From Paraburkholderia oxyphila NBRC 105797 (GTDB lineage Bacteria > Pseudomonadota > Gammaproteobacteria > Burkholderiales > Burkholderiaceae): a stretch of 48,367 bases of DNA. Position 1 is the stretch's first letter. The number at the start of each line of letters is the position of its first letter. Made by a program: the position numbers and the translations under genes. Positions 37,779 through 46,538 of this stretch are shown piece by piece. The DNA lies in the NCBI RefSeq assembly GCF_000685075.1, contig NZ_BAYD01000074.1, positions 1 to 48,367 on the forward strand, read 5' to 3'. A model generated the notes under the pieces. The model worked only from the letters and a program-made list of their open reading frames with translations, was not told the DNA's origin and did no database searches.

Positions 37779-39556
37779 ATCATGCCCTTCTGCTCCCCAT
37801 CCTGATCCCGCTCTTCGCGGCGGGCGCCATCGTTGCGCTGCCGTTGCGCGCCAAGCGCGTGCGGCGCGCGCTCAATGCGCTCGCGACGCTCGCGTTGCTG
37901 CCCGTCGCGTGCGTGCTGGCCGCGCGCGCGGCACAAGGCGGCATCGCGAGCTATGCGCCAGGCTCGTGGCCCGCGCCATTCGGCATCGTGCTGCAGCTCG
38001 ACCGGCTCTCCGCGCTCATGCTGCTCCTGACCGCCGTGCTCGCGTGCTGCTGCCTGCTGGGCACGTCGAGCGCCGATGCGCGGCGCGGGCGCTACTTCCG
38101 CGCGCTGGTCCAGTTCGAGCTGATGGGCCTGAACGGTGCCTTCCTCGCGGGCGACATGTTCAACCTGTTCGTGTTCTTCGAGCTGCTGCTGATCGCCTCG
38201 TATGCGCTGCTGCTGCACGGCGGCGGCACGCGGCGCGTGCGCAACGGGCTGCACTACCTGATCATGAACCTGGTGGGCTCGTCGTTCTTCCTGATCGCGC
38301 TGGGCGTGCTGTATGGCATTACCGGCACGCTGAACATGGCCGACATGGGCGAGCGCCTCGCGCATCTGAACGCCGGCTCGCTGCCGCTCGCGCAGTTCGC
38401 GGGCGCGACGCTCATGCTGGTGTTCGGCCTGAAGGCCGCCGTGTTTCCGATGTCGTTCTGGCTGCCCCAGGCGTACCGCAGCGCCATCGGCCCGGTGGCG
38501 GCGCTCTTCGCGATCATGACCAAGGTAGGCATCTACGCGATGCTGCGCTGCGACGCGCTGGTGTTCCGCGGCGGCAGCCCTGGCGGCGTGCTCGACACCT
38601 TCATGCACGACTGGGCCTGGTGGCTCGCCATCGCGACCATTGCCTTCGGCGCGCTGGGCGCGCTCGCCGTGTCGAGCCTGAAGACCACCACCGGCTATCT
38701 CGTACTCGTTTCGGTCGGACTCCTGATCGCGGCCGTCACGCAGCAAACACCGCTCGCGTGGAGTGCGCTGCTCTACTACCTCATCAGCACGACGCTCTGC
38801 ACGGGCGCGCTGTTCCTGCTCGCCGATACGCTGGAGCCCGAGCTCGCCGCTATTACCACCACGGCGCACGCCGCGAACCCGGCCAGTGGCGCCGAGCCCG
38901 CCTCGCTCGAAGCGCTCGACGACGCGGCGGCGGCGGCCATCTCGCCCGGACCGGACGGCGCAGCGGTCGCAACACTGGCCGTGGCAACGGCAACGGCGGC
39001 GCAAGCCACGCTCGCGCCCGCGACCGCTACCACGGCTGCCACGGCCGATGACGATCCCGCGCCGCAAATGGCGCGCAAGGAACATGCCCCCTGGCCCTCG
39101 AACGTGGCCGCACTGCTCTATCTCGCCGCGGCAGTGGGCGCGGCGGGCCTGCCGCCGCTCTCCGGCTTCCTCGGCAAGGCCATGGTGCTCGCGGCCACGC
39201 CTACGCAACAGGCGGCCGTCCTGTGGCCTGCCGTGCTGATCTCGAGCCTGCTGCTGATCGTCGCGCTGAGCCGCACCGGCACGCGCCTCTTGTGGGCCGA
39301 GCCCGCAGCGCGCGCCGCCGCCTTCGCTCCCGCGCGCGCCCCCAGGGGCAGCGCGGCCAAGCTCGCGGCCTGCGCGCTGCTGCTGGGCTGCGTGACGGCG
39401 GCCACGCTCGGCGCGGGGCCGCTGCGGCAGTATCTCGACGCCACCGCCGCGCAGCTGTTCGACCGCGCCGCCTATGTGCACGCGATCCTGCCCGCGCAAG
39501 ACGCGGCGCCTATGGCGGCGCCTGCCACGCCACCTGCGCAGACGAACGGGAGCTGA
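37775..39556 (+). CDS. mrpD: Mrp antiporter subunit D, with long Ala/Thr loop
   Basis: A 593-residue NuoM/N-like proton-translocating subunit. E136 in FNLFVFFELLLIASYALLLHG corresponds to the essential Glu137 of Bacillus MrpD. The FGLKAAVFPMSFWLPQAYRSA segment supplies the conserved Lys. The start at 37775 overlaps mrpC by four bases. Residues about 355-435 form an Ala/Thr/Asp-rich hydrophilic stretch between late helices, longer than I expect for this loop. The protein then resumes with GLPPLSGFLGKAMVLA. It should act with subunit A in cation/proton exchange. Confidence 0.94.
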   Translation: MNHALLLPILIPLFAAGAIVALPLRAKRVRRALNALATLALLPVACVLAARAAQGGIASYAPGSWPAPFGIVLQLDRLSALMLLLTAVLACCCLLGTSSADARRGRYFRALVQFELMGLNGAFLAGDMFNLFVFFELLLIASYALLLHGGGTRRVRNGLHYLIMNLVGSSFFLIALGVLYGITGTLNMADMGERLAHLNAGSLPLAQFAGATLMLVFGLKAAVFPMSFWLPQAYRSAIGPVAALFAIMTKVGIYAMLRCDALVFRGGSPGGVLDTFMHDWAWWLAIATIAFGALGALAVSSLKTTTGYLVLVSVGLLIAAVTQQTPLAWSALLYYLISTTLCTGALFLLADTLEPELAAITTTAHAANPASGAEPASLEALDDAAAAAISPGPDGAAVATLAVATATAAQATLAPATATTAATADDDPAPQMARKEHAPWPSNVAALLYLAAAVGAAGLPPLSGFLGKAMVLAATPTQQAAVLWPAVLISSLLLIVALSRTGTRLLWAEPAARAAAFAPARAPRGSAAKLAACALLLGCVTAATLGAGPLRQYLDATAAQLFDRAAYVHAILPAQDAAPMAAPATPPAQTNGS

Positions 39557-39558
39557 CG

Positions 39559-40053
39559 ATGTTCAAAAGGCTCTTTCCGAACCCCTGGCTCACTGTCGTG
39601 CTGCTCGTCTGCTGGGTGCTGCTCATGAACGACGTCTCGCCCGGCAACCTGCTGCTGGGCGCCGTGCTCGGCACCGCGATTTCGTTCTGCGTGGGCAAAG
39701 GCTTGTGGCTCCAGCCGGTGCGCTTCGGCAGGCCGTGGCTGCTCGTGCGCCTGTTCGCGCACGTGCTGATCGACATCGTCGTGGCCAACGTGGAGGTCGC
39801 GCTGCTGGTGCTCGGCCCCACGAAGCGCCTGCGTCCCGCGTTCATCGCAGTCCCGCTCGACAGCACGCACGAAATCGCGCTCACCGCGCTCATCAGCATC
39901 GTTTCGCTGAGCCCGGGCACGCTATGCGCCGAGCTCAGCGACGACCGCACGCGCCTCATCGTCCACGTGCTCGACCTCGACGACGAAGCGGCGCTCGCCG
40001 CGCTCATCAAGTCCCGTTATGAAGCCCCGTTGATGGAGATCTTCGCATGCTAG
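39559..40053 (+). CDS. mrpE: Mrp antiporter subunit E
   Basis: A 164-residue subunit with two N-terminal membrane helices (about 9-25 and 30-47) and a third near 62-78. A soluble domain follows, with STHEIALTALISIVSLSPGTLCAE, typical of the family. It begins 2 bp after mrpD and overlaps mrpF by seven bases. Its role is structural within the complex. Confidence 0.94.
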   Translation: MFKRLFPNPWLTVVLLVCWVLLMNDVSPGNLLLGAVLGTAISFCVGKGLWLQPVRFGRPWLLVRLFAHVLIDIVVANVEVALLVLGPTKRLRPAFIAVPLDSTHEIALTALISIVSLSPGTLCAELSDDRTRLIVHVLDLDDEAALAALIKSRYEAPLMEIFAC

Positions 40054-40322
40054 CCATCGTGATCCCGATCTCGTTCGCGATCCTCGGCATCGCGTTCCTG
40101 CTCACGCTGCTGCGCCTCGTGCGCGGCCCCTCGCTGCCCGACCGCATCGTCGCGCTCGACACGCTCAATGTGAACGCGATCGCGCTGATCGTCGTGTACG
40201 GCATCAGCCTGCGCTCGACCGTTTTCTTCGAAACCGCACTGCTGATCGCGCTGATGGGGTTCGTGGGCACCGTTGCGCTCACGAAGTATCTGCAGCGCGG
40301 CGACATCATCGAACTCAACTGA
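40047..40322 (+). CDS. mrpF: Mrp antiporter subunit F
   Basis: A 91-residue protein with three helices (about 4-21, 36-54 and 61-80) and the conserved RGPSLPDRIVALDTL loop (about 26-40), whose Arg/Asp pattern marks the family. It overlaps the end of mrpE, and mrpG follows after 14 bp. Confidence 0.95.
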   Translation: MLAIVIPISFAILGIAFLLTLLRLVRGPSLPDRIVALDTLNVNAIALIVVYGISLRSTVFFETALLIALMGFVGTVALTKYLQRGDIIELN

Positions 40323-40336
40323 ACGGAGGCCAGCCG

Positions 40337-40813
40337 ATGCAAACCGCCGTCGAAGCGATCGTGAGCCTGCTGCTGCTCGTCGGCAGCCTGTTCACGCTGA
40401 TCGGCGCGATCGGGCTCGCGCGCCTGCCCGACTTCTTCATGCGCCTGCACGGCCCCACCAAGTCGACCACGCTCGGCGTGGGCGGGATCGTGCTGGCTTC
40501 CGTGATTTACTTCAGCGCGCACAATAACTTCGCGAGCCTGCATGAGCTGCTGATACCCGCGTTTCTCTTTCTCACCGCGCCCATCAGCGCGCACATGCTT
40601 GCGAAAGCGGGTATTCAGCAGCGCGTGCCGCTTTCGGCCGGTACGCGTGGGCGCCCGCCCGCGACGGGTGCTTGCGCGGAGCATGGGGATACGCGCGAGA
40701 TGAGCAGCGACGATGAAGACGTGACCGGCAGCGCGGCAATGGATCGGCACAATCCGCAGCCAGGCGGCGCACCCACCGTGCGTGCGGACGGCAAGCCCGC
40801 TCAGGACGCCTGA
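40337..40813 (+). CDS. mrpG: Mrp antiporter subunit G
   Basis: A 158-residue subunit with three helices (about 6-28, 45-62 and 70-88) and the diagnostic GLARLPDFFMRLHGPTKSTTLG (about 26-47). After about residue 95 the sequence is a hydrophilic extension of about 60 residues, rich in Gly/Asp/Pro, which is not part of the usual domain. GGAGG precedes the ATG. The stop overlaps the convergent LysR gene by 13 bp. It completes the Mrp operon. Confidence 0.94.
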   Translation: MQTAVEAIVSLLLLVGSLFTLIGAIGLARLPDFFMRLHGPTKSTTLGVGGIVLASVIYFSAHNNFASLHELLIPAFLFLTAPISAHMLAKAGIQQRVPLSAGTRGRPPATGACAEHGDTREMSSDDEDVTGSAAMDRHNPQPGGAPTVRADGKPAQDA

Positions 40814-41736
40814 ACCGTTGCCGGATTGGGCGCGGCGGCCCCGCGCCCGCTCTTGTGCGCTTCGGCCAAGACATAGTCGATGAAAGTCGAAGCCGCACGC
40901 GTATGGTGGCGATTGGGCATGTACAACATGTACATATGCGTGCCGAAAATGCTCAGGCGCCACGGTTCTAGCGAAGTGACGACCTGGCCATTGCGGATAT
41001 CGTCATGCACCACATAGTCGGGCACGATCCCCACGCCGAGCCCCTCCAGAATCGACTGGCGCAGAAAAAGAAAGTTCTCCGAAATAATTGACGGCTCGAG
41101 CAGCACCTCGTGCCGCTCCTCGTCCAGATACCCCGCGAGACGCAGTTGCCGCCCCACCACCGTCGCGGTAATGACGGGCGCGCGCGCGAGGTCCTCCAGC
41201 GTCTCGGGCATGCCGTGCTCCGCTGCCCATTGCGCCGATGCGCACGCGATGTACCGCACCGCCCCCATGTCGCGCGCCACGAGATTCTGCGGCGGCTCGT
41301 GCATCACGCGCACGGCAATGTCCACTTCATCGCGCAGCAGGTCTTCCACGCGATTCTCGAACATCACGTCGAGCACGATGCCCGGATAGAGGCGCTTGAA
41401 GCGGATCAGCCATTCCGACATCACGAGCTGCCCATAGCCGCTCGGCACCGAAAGGCGCACGCGCCCCTGCAGGCTTTGCCCGAGCGTGGAGACGGACTCG
41501 CGCGCCGCGAGCAGCGCGTTCTGGATCGCGCGCCCGTGCTCGTAGAGCTTCAGGCCGATCTCGGTCGGCTCCACGCGGCGCGTTGTGCGCCGCACCAGTT
41601 GCAGCCCGATCGACTTTTCGAGGTGGTTGAGGTGGTAGCTCACGTTCGCGCGGCTCATCTTGAGGCGCCGCGCGGCCTCGCTCAGGTTGCCCGCGTCGAG
41701 GATCTCCACCAGCAGGGTCAGCGCATTGACGTCCAT
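40801..41736 (-). CDS. LysR-family regulator
   Basis: A 311-residue LysR-type regulator. The winged helix-turn-helix is at about 3-60 (LLVEILDAGNLSEAARRLKMSRANVSYHLNHLEKSIG), and the effector-binding domain runs from about 86 to 290. The frame also allows a TTG at 41754, but that codon falls inside a palindromic operator-like site, so I choose the ATG at 41736. It is divergent from the acyl-CoA operon at 41923 and so is its likely regulator. The inducer is probably an acyl-CoA or a dicarboxylate; this is inference. It overlaps the convergent mrpG stop by 13 bp. Confidence 0.93.
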   Translation of the reverse strand: MDVNALTLLVEILDAGNLSEAARRLKMSRANVSYHLNHLEKSIGLQLVRRTTRRVEPTEIGLKLYEHGRAIQNALLAARESVSTLGQSLQGRVRLSVPSGYGQLVMSEWLIRFKRLYPGIVLDVMFENRVEDLLRDEVDIAVRVMHEPPQNLVARDMGAVRYIACASAQWAAEHGMPETLEDLARAPVITATVVGRQLRLAGYLDEERHEVLLEPSIISENFLFLRQSILEGLGVGIVPDYVVHDDIRNGQVVTSLEPWRLSIFGTHMYMLYMPNRHHTRAASTFIDYVLAEAHKSGRGAAAPNPATVQAS

Positions 41737-41748
41737 GGCCGGGCTCAC

Positions 41749-41795
41749 TGTCAAATAATCTTTGACAGCATGTCAATGAACCATGGGATTGTCAA
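41749..41795. promoter_or_regulatory. LysR-type operator cluster in the divergent spacer
   Basis: A 19-bp palindrome TGTCAAA-N5-TTTGACA lies at 41749-41767. Further TGTCAA half sites follow at 41771-41776 and 41790-41795, at 19-22-bp steps, about two helical turns apart. This fits the T-N11-A-type and multi-site layout of LysR regulators. Confidence 0.75.
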
Positions 41796-41922
41796 TTAAC
41801 GTTGGCATCCACACAATGAAACCCAGATTGGAGAACCGCCATCCGGCCTGCCGCCTGCCGCGCCCATCGGGCATCGGCGCAACGGCAAGCGCTGATCGGC
41901 CCCCTATTCCTGGAGACACCCC

Positions 41923-44055
41923 ATGGCAATCGAAACGACTGCTCCCGCCGCTTTTTCCCCCGTCACCCACGAACTGCGCGGCAAGGTGCTGCTCGTCACC
42001 GTCGACAATCCGCCCGTGAACGCCCTGGGCGTAGACGTGCGGCGCGGTCTCGCCGCCGCCATCGAGCATGCCGAAACGGACGCGACCGTGCAGGCCGTGC
42101 TGATCGTCGGCGCGGGGCGCAATTTCATCGCCGGCGCGGACATCCGCGAGTTCGGCAAGCCGCCGCAGCCGCCCGCGCTGCCCGACGTGCTCCATCGCAT
42201 CGAGGCCAGCCACAAGCCCGTAATCGCGGCCATTCACGGAGCGGCGCTCGGCGGCGGCCTCGAAGTCGCGCTCGCCGCGCATTATCGGCTCGCGGTGGCG
42301 GGGGCGAAGCTCGGCCTCCCCGAGGTGCAACTGGGCCTCCTGCCCGGCGCGGGCGGCACGCAGCGCGCGCCGCGCCTGATCGGCGCCGAAGCGGCGCTCT
42401 CGCTGATGCTGAGCGGCCGCCACGTGGGCGCGCAGGAAGCGCTCAAGCTCGGTCTCGTCGACCGCGTGGGCGCCAGCGAGGACATCCTCGCTGAAGGCCT
42501 CGCCTACGCGCAGGAGCTGCTCGCGAGCCATGCTCACGTGCGCCGCACGCGCGACGCGCAAGGGCTGGCCGACCGCGCCGCCTCGCAAGCCGCCATCGAC
42601 GCCGCGCGCGCCGACACCGAGAAGAAGTCGCGCGGCCTGTTCTCGCCACTGAAGATCGTCGATTGCGTGCAGGCCGCGCTCGACGAATCGTTCGAGGAAG
42701 GCCTGCGTTTCGAGCGCAAGCAGTTCCTCGCCTGCCTCGAGAGCCCCCAGCGCGCGGGCCTCGTGCATGCGTTCTTCGCCGAGCGCGAAGTGCAGAAGGC
42801 CCCTGAAACGAAGAGCGCCGCGCCGCGCACGATCGAGACCGTCGGTGTGATCGGCGGCGGCACGATGGGCGCGGGCATTGCCGTGGCCGTGCTCGACGCG
42901 GGCCTCGCCGTGACGATGATCGAGCGCGACGACACCGCGCTCGCACGCGGCCGCGCGCACGTGGAAAAAGTCTACGACGGCCTGATCGCCAAGGGCCGCA
43001 TGAAGCCCGAAGCGAAGGCGCAGATCCTCGCACGGTTCAACGGCAGCACCTCGTACGACGCGCTCGCGAACGTCGATCTCGTGATCGAAGCCGTATTCGA
43101 AGACATAGCCGTGAAGCAGGCCGTTTTCGCCGAGCTCGACCGCGTCTGCAAGCCGGGCGCGGTGCTCGCGACCAACACCTCGTATCTCGACATCGACGCC
43201 ATCGCGGCCAGCATCAAGCGCCCGCAAGATGTGGTGGGCCTGCACTTCTTCTCGCCCGCGAACATCATGAAGCTGCTCGAAGTCGTGGTGCCGAAGGCGG
43301 TGAGCGCCGACGTGGTGGCCACCGCGTTCGAGCTCGCGAAGAAGCTGCGCAAAGTGGCCGTGCGCGCGGGCGTGTGCGACGGCTTCATCGGCAACCGCGT
43401 CCTCGCCGTGTACCGCACGGCCGCCGATCATCTGATGGAAGACGGTGCCTCGCCGTACCAGATCGACAAGGCCGTGCGCGAGTTCGGCTTCCCGATGGGC
43501 CCGTACCAGGTGTCCGATCTCGCGGGCGGCGACATCGGCTGGGCCACGCGCAAGCGCCGCGCGCCCACGCGCGACCCGAAGGCGCGCTATGTGCAGATTG
43601 CCGACCGCCTCTGCGAGCGCGGCTGGTTCGGCCAGAAGACGGGCCGTGGCTACTATCTCTATCCCGACGGCGCGCGCACCGGCACGCCCGATCCGGAAGT
43701 GGAAGCGATCATCGCCGCCGAGCGCGAGCGCGCCGGCATCACGCCGCGCACGTTCACCGACGCAGAGATCATCCGCCGCTACATGGCCGCGATGATCAAC
43801 GAAGGCGCGAACGTGGTGCACGAGAAGATCGCGCTGCGTCCGCTCGACGTGGACATGACGTTCATCTATGGCTACGGCTTCCCGCGTTATCGCGGCGGCC
43901 CGATGAAGTACGCCGATACCGTGGGCCTCGCGAACGTGCTCGCCGACATTCGCGAGTTCGCGAAGGAAGACCCGCTGTTCTGGCGCCCTTCGCCGCTGCT
44001 CGTCGAGCTGGTCGAGCGCGGCGCCGACTTCGCGAGCCTGAATCAAACCGCCTGA
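41923..44055 (+). CDS. fused enoyl-CoA hydratase/3-hydroxyacyl-CoA dehydrogenase
   Basis: A 710-residue bifunctional beta-oxidation enzyme of the FadB/FadJ/PimF type. The hydratase part (about 15-190) has catalytic E114 in GGGLEVALAA and E134 in GLPEVQLGLLPGAGG, twenty residues apart as in FadB E119/E139. The dehydrogenase part has an NAD motif GVIGGGTMGAG at 308-318 and catalytic H441 in GLHFFSPANIMK, with the GNRV loop following. Hydration then oxidation of trans-2-enoyl-CoA is expected. CTGGAGA precedes the ATG. It leads an operon with two acyl-CoA dehydrogenases, a CoA-transferase and etfB. The substrate is probably a dicarboxylyl- or medium-chain-CoA. Confidence 0.95.
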   Translation: MAIETTAPAAFSPVTHELRGKVLLVTVDNPPVNALGVDVRRGLAAAIEHAETDATVQAVLIVGAGRNFIAGADIREFGKPPQPPALPDVLHRIEASHKPVIAAIHGAALGGGLEVALAAHYRLAVAGAKLGLPEVQLGLLPGAGGTQRAPRLIGAEAALSLMLSGRHVGAQEALKLGLVDRVGASEDILAEGLAYAQELLASHAHVRRTRDAQGLADRAASQAAIDAARADTEKKSRGLFSPLKIVDCVQAALDESFEEGLRFERKQFLACLESPQRAGLVHAFFAEREVQKAPETKSAAPRTIETVGVIGGGTMGAGIAVAVLDAGLAVTMIERDDTALARGRAHVEKVYDGLIAKGRMKPEAKAQILARFNGSTSYDALANVDLVIEAVFEDIAVKQAVFAELDRVCKPGAVLATNTSYLDIDAIAASIKRPQDVVGLHFFSPANIMKLLEVVVPKAVSADVVATAFELAKKLRKVAVRAGVCDGFIGNRVLAVYRTAADHLMEDGASPYQIDKAVREFGFPMGPYQVSDLAGGDIGWATRKRRAPTRDPKARYVQIADRLCERGWFGQKTGRGYYLYPDGARTGTPDPEVEAIIAAERERAGITPRTFTDAEIIRRYMAAMINEGANVVHEKIALRPLDVDMTFIYGYGFPRYRGGPMKYADTVGLANVLADIREFAKEDPLFWRPSPLLVELVERGADFASLNQTA

Positions 44056-44104
44056 ATATGGGGCTGACCCCGCGCTCATGCCGGGGCAGCCAGGAGCAAG
44101 ACAC

Positions 44105-45313
44105 ATGGATCTGAAATTCACCGCTGAAGAAGAAGCCTTCCGCAGCGAAGTACTCGACTTCCTGCGCGAGCGCCTGCCGCAGCGCATCGCCGAAACCGTG
44201 CGCAACGGCCAGCACCTCACGCGCGAGGACATGGCCGCTTGGCACGCGATTCTCAACGAGCGCGGCTGGCTCGCGAATCACTGGCCGAAGGAATACGGCG
44301 GCCCGGGCTGGAGCGCCGTGCAAAAGTTCATCTTCGAGAACGAATGCGCGATTGCGGGCGCGCCGCGCATCGTGCCGTTCGGCGTGAACATGCTCGGCCC
44401 CGTGCTGATCAAATACGGCAATGAAGCGCAAAAGCGCCACTGGCTGCCGCGCATTCTCGACGGCTCCGACTGGTGGTGCCAGGGGTATTCGGAGCCGGGC
44501 GCGGGCTCGGACCTCGCCTCGGTGCGCACGAGCGCCGTGCGCAAGACGGATGCAAGCGGCGACCACTATGTCGTGAACGGCCAGAAGACGTGGACCACGC
44601 TCGGCCACTACGCCAACATGATCTTCTGCCTCGTGCGCACCGCCAGCGACGTGCGCAAGCAGGAGGGCATCAGCTTCCTGCTGATCGACATGAACACCCC
44701 GGGCATCGAGGTGCGCCCGATCATCACGCTCGACGGGGAACATGAGGTGAACGAAGTGTTCTTCACCGACGTGCGCGTACCGGTTGAGAACCTCGTCGGC
44801 GAGGAGAACAAGGGCTGGACCTACGCGAAATACCTGCTCACCTACGAGCGGACCAATATCGCGGGCGTGGGCTTTTCGGTGGCCGCGCTCGCGCGCCTGA
44901 AGCGCGCCGCGCAGCATGTCACGCGCAACGGCAAGCCGCTCGCGCAGGACCCGCAGTTCGCGGCGCGCGTCGCCAAGGTCGAGATCGATCTCGAGAACAT
45001 GAAGACCACGAACCTGCGCGTGATCGCAGCCGTGGCAGGCGGCGGCGTGCCGGGCGCGGAAAGCTCGATGCTCAAGATTCGCGGCACCGAGATCCGCCAG
45101 GAGATTTCGTCGCTGCTGCGTCGCGCGATGGGTCCGTACGCGGCGCCCTTCGTCGAGGAAGCGCTGCACGAAGGCTACGAGGGCGAAGCCGTCGGCCCCG
45201 ATGAAGCCGCCAGCGCCGCCGCGCTCTACTTCAACAACCGCAAGCTGTCGATCTTCGGCGGCTCCAATGAAATCCAGAAGAACATCATCTCCAAGATGAT
45301 TCTCGGTCTTTAA
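44105..45313 (+). CDS. acyl-CoA dehydrogenase, large (catalytic) partner
   Basis: A 402-residue acyl-CoA dehydrogenase. The FAD and substrate segment GYSEPGAGSDLASVRT lies in the middle. The C-terminal loop reads FGGSNEIQKNII, so the usual base position (Glu376 of the medium-chain enzyme) is G385. By eye E248 in TYERTNIAG instead occupies the helix-G position used by isovaleryl-CoA dehydrogenase (E254). The length resembles PimC. It starts 49 bp after the fused hydratase/dehydrogenase. Electrons would pass to the electron-transfer flavoprotein whose beta subunit begins downstream. Confidence 0.92.
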   Translation: MDLKFTAEEEAFRSEVLDFLRERLPQRIAETVRNGQHLTREDMAAWHAILNERGWLANHWPKEYGGPGWSAVQKFIFENECAIAGAPRIVPFGVNMLGPVLIKYGNEAQKRHWLPRILDGSDWWCQGYSEPGAGSDLASVRTSAVRKTDASGDHYVVNGQKTWTTLGHYANMIFCLVRTASDVRKQEGISFLLIDMNTPGIEVRPIITLDGEHEVNEVFFTDVRVPVENLVGEENKGWTYAKYLLTYERTNIAGVGFSVAALARLKRAAQHVTRNGKPLAQDPQFAARVAKVEIDLENMKTTNLRVIAAVAGGGVPGAESSMLKIRGTEIRQEISSLLRRAMGPYAAPFVEEALHEGYEGEAVGPDEAASAAALYFNNRKLSIFGGSNEIQKNIISKMILGL

Positions 45314-45324
45314 GAGGTCTTGCC

Positions 45325-46461
45325 ATGAACTTCCAGCACTCTGAAGACCGCCGCATGCTCGCGGACACGCTCAATCGCTTCATCGCCGAGCAATATGGTT
45401 TCGATGCGCGCGATAAAATCGCGCGCTCCAGTGAGGGCTTCAGCGCCGATATGTGGCAGCGCTTCGCGGAGCTCGGCGTGATCGGCGCGCTGTTCGACGA
45501 GGCCGATGGCGGCTTCGGCGGCCAGGGCTTCGACGTGGCCGTCGTGTTCGAATCGCTCGGGCGCGGCCTCGTGGTCGAGCCGTTCCTCGATACGCTGATC
45601 GTGGGCCGCGCGCTCGCGCATGCGGGCAGCGAGGCACAGCGCGCGCGCATCGCGTCGTTCATCGACGGCTCGCAGATCGCGGCGCTTGCGCATGACGAGC
45701 CGGGCTCGCACTACGAAGCATCGCGCGTAAGCACGCGCGCCGAAAAGAACGGCAACGGCTGGGTGCTGCAAGGCGCGAAAGGCGTCGTGCAGCATGCGGA
45801 GCATGCCGACGTGCTGCTCGTTTCCGCACGCACCTCCGGCACTGAATTCGACGAAGCGGGCATTTCCCTCTTCCTCGTGCCCCGCGATGCGAAGGGCGTG
45901 AGCGTGCGCGGCTATCGCAAGATCGATGGCGGACGCGCGGCGGAAGTGAAGTTCGATAACGTGACGCTCGGCGCCGACGCGCTCGTGGGCACGCAAGGCG
46001 CGGGCTTCGCCACGCTCGAACATGCACGCGGCTATGGCCTGCTCGCGCTTGCTTCTGAAGCGGTAGGCGCGATGGACGTCGCGCGTGATCACACGCTCGA
46101 ATACCTGCGCACGCGCAAGCAATTCGGCGTGCCCATCGGCAGCTTCCAGGCCCTGCAGCACCGCATGGCCGACGTGCTGCTCGAAATCGAGCAGGCACGC
46201 TCGGCGGTGATCAACGCGGCGGCAGCCATCGACGCGCCGCACGTTGCGCGCGAGCGCGCGCTTTCCGCGGCGAAGTACACGGTCGGGCGCATCGGCGCGC
46301 GCGTGGCCGAGGAAGCGATCCAGCTGCATGGCGGCATCGGCATGACGTGGGAGCTGCCGCTCGCGCATTACGCCAAGCGCCTCGTGATGATCGACCATCA
46401 GCTTGGCGACGAGGACCACCATCTCGCGCGCTACATCGCACTGGAAAGCGCTGCTGCATGA
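45325..46461 (+). CDS. acyl-CoA dehydrogenase, small (possibly non-catalytic) partner
   Basis: A 378-residue acyl-CoA dehydrogenase fold. RTRKQFGVPIGSFQALQHRMAD and LHGGIGMTWELPLAHYAKRL are typical. The usual bases are missing as I read it: the helix-G position is A234 in EHARGYG, and the C-terminal YEG motif is replaced by an HQLGDEDHH stretch. Length, order and this degeneracy resemble PimD, the small subunit paired with PimC. The likely product is a heteromeric enzyme with the upstream dehydrogenase. AAGAGG precedes the ATG by a short distance, 11 bp after the previous stop. Confidence 0.9.
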   Translation: MNFQHSEDRRMLADTLNRFIAEQYGFDARDKIARSSEGFSADMWQRFAELGVIGALFDEADGGFGGQGFDVAVVFESLGRGLVVEPFLDTLIVGRALAHAGSEAQRARIASFIDGSQIAALAHDEPGSHYEASRVSTRAEKNGNGWVLQGAKGVVQHAEHADVLLVSARTSGTEFDEAGISLFLVPRDAKGVSVRGYRKIDGGRAAEVKFDNVTLGADALVGTQGAGFATLEHARGYGLLALASEAVGAMDVARDHTLEYLRTRKQFGVPIGSFQALQHRMADVLLEIEQARSAVINAAAAIDAPHVARERALSAAKYTVGRIGARVAEEAIQLHGGIGMTWELPLAHYAKRLVMIDHQLGDEDHHLARYIALESAAA

Positions 46462-46538
46462 ACGATGCGAAGGCGCGCCGCTGCATGACTCATGCGGCGG
46501 CGCGCCTTCCATTCACAACGAACCAGGAGTGCCTGCTG

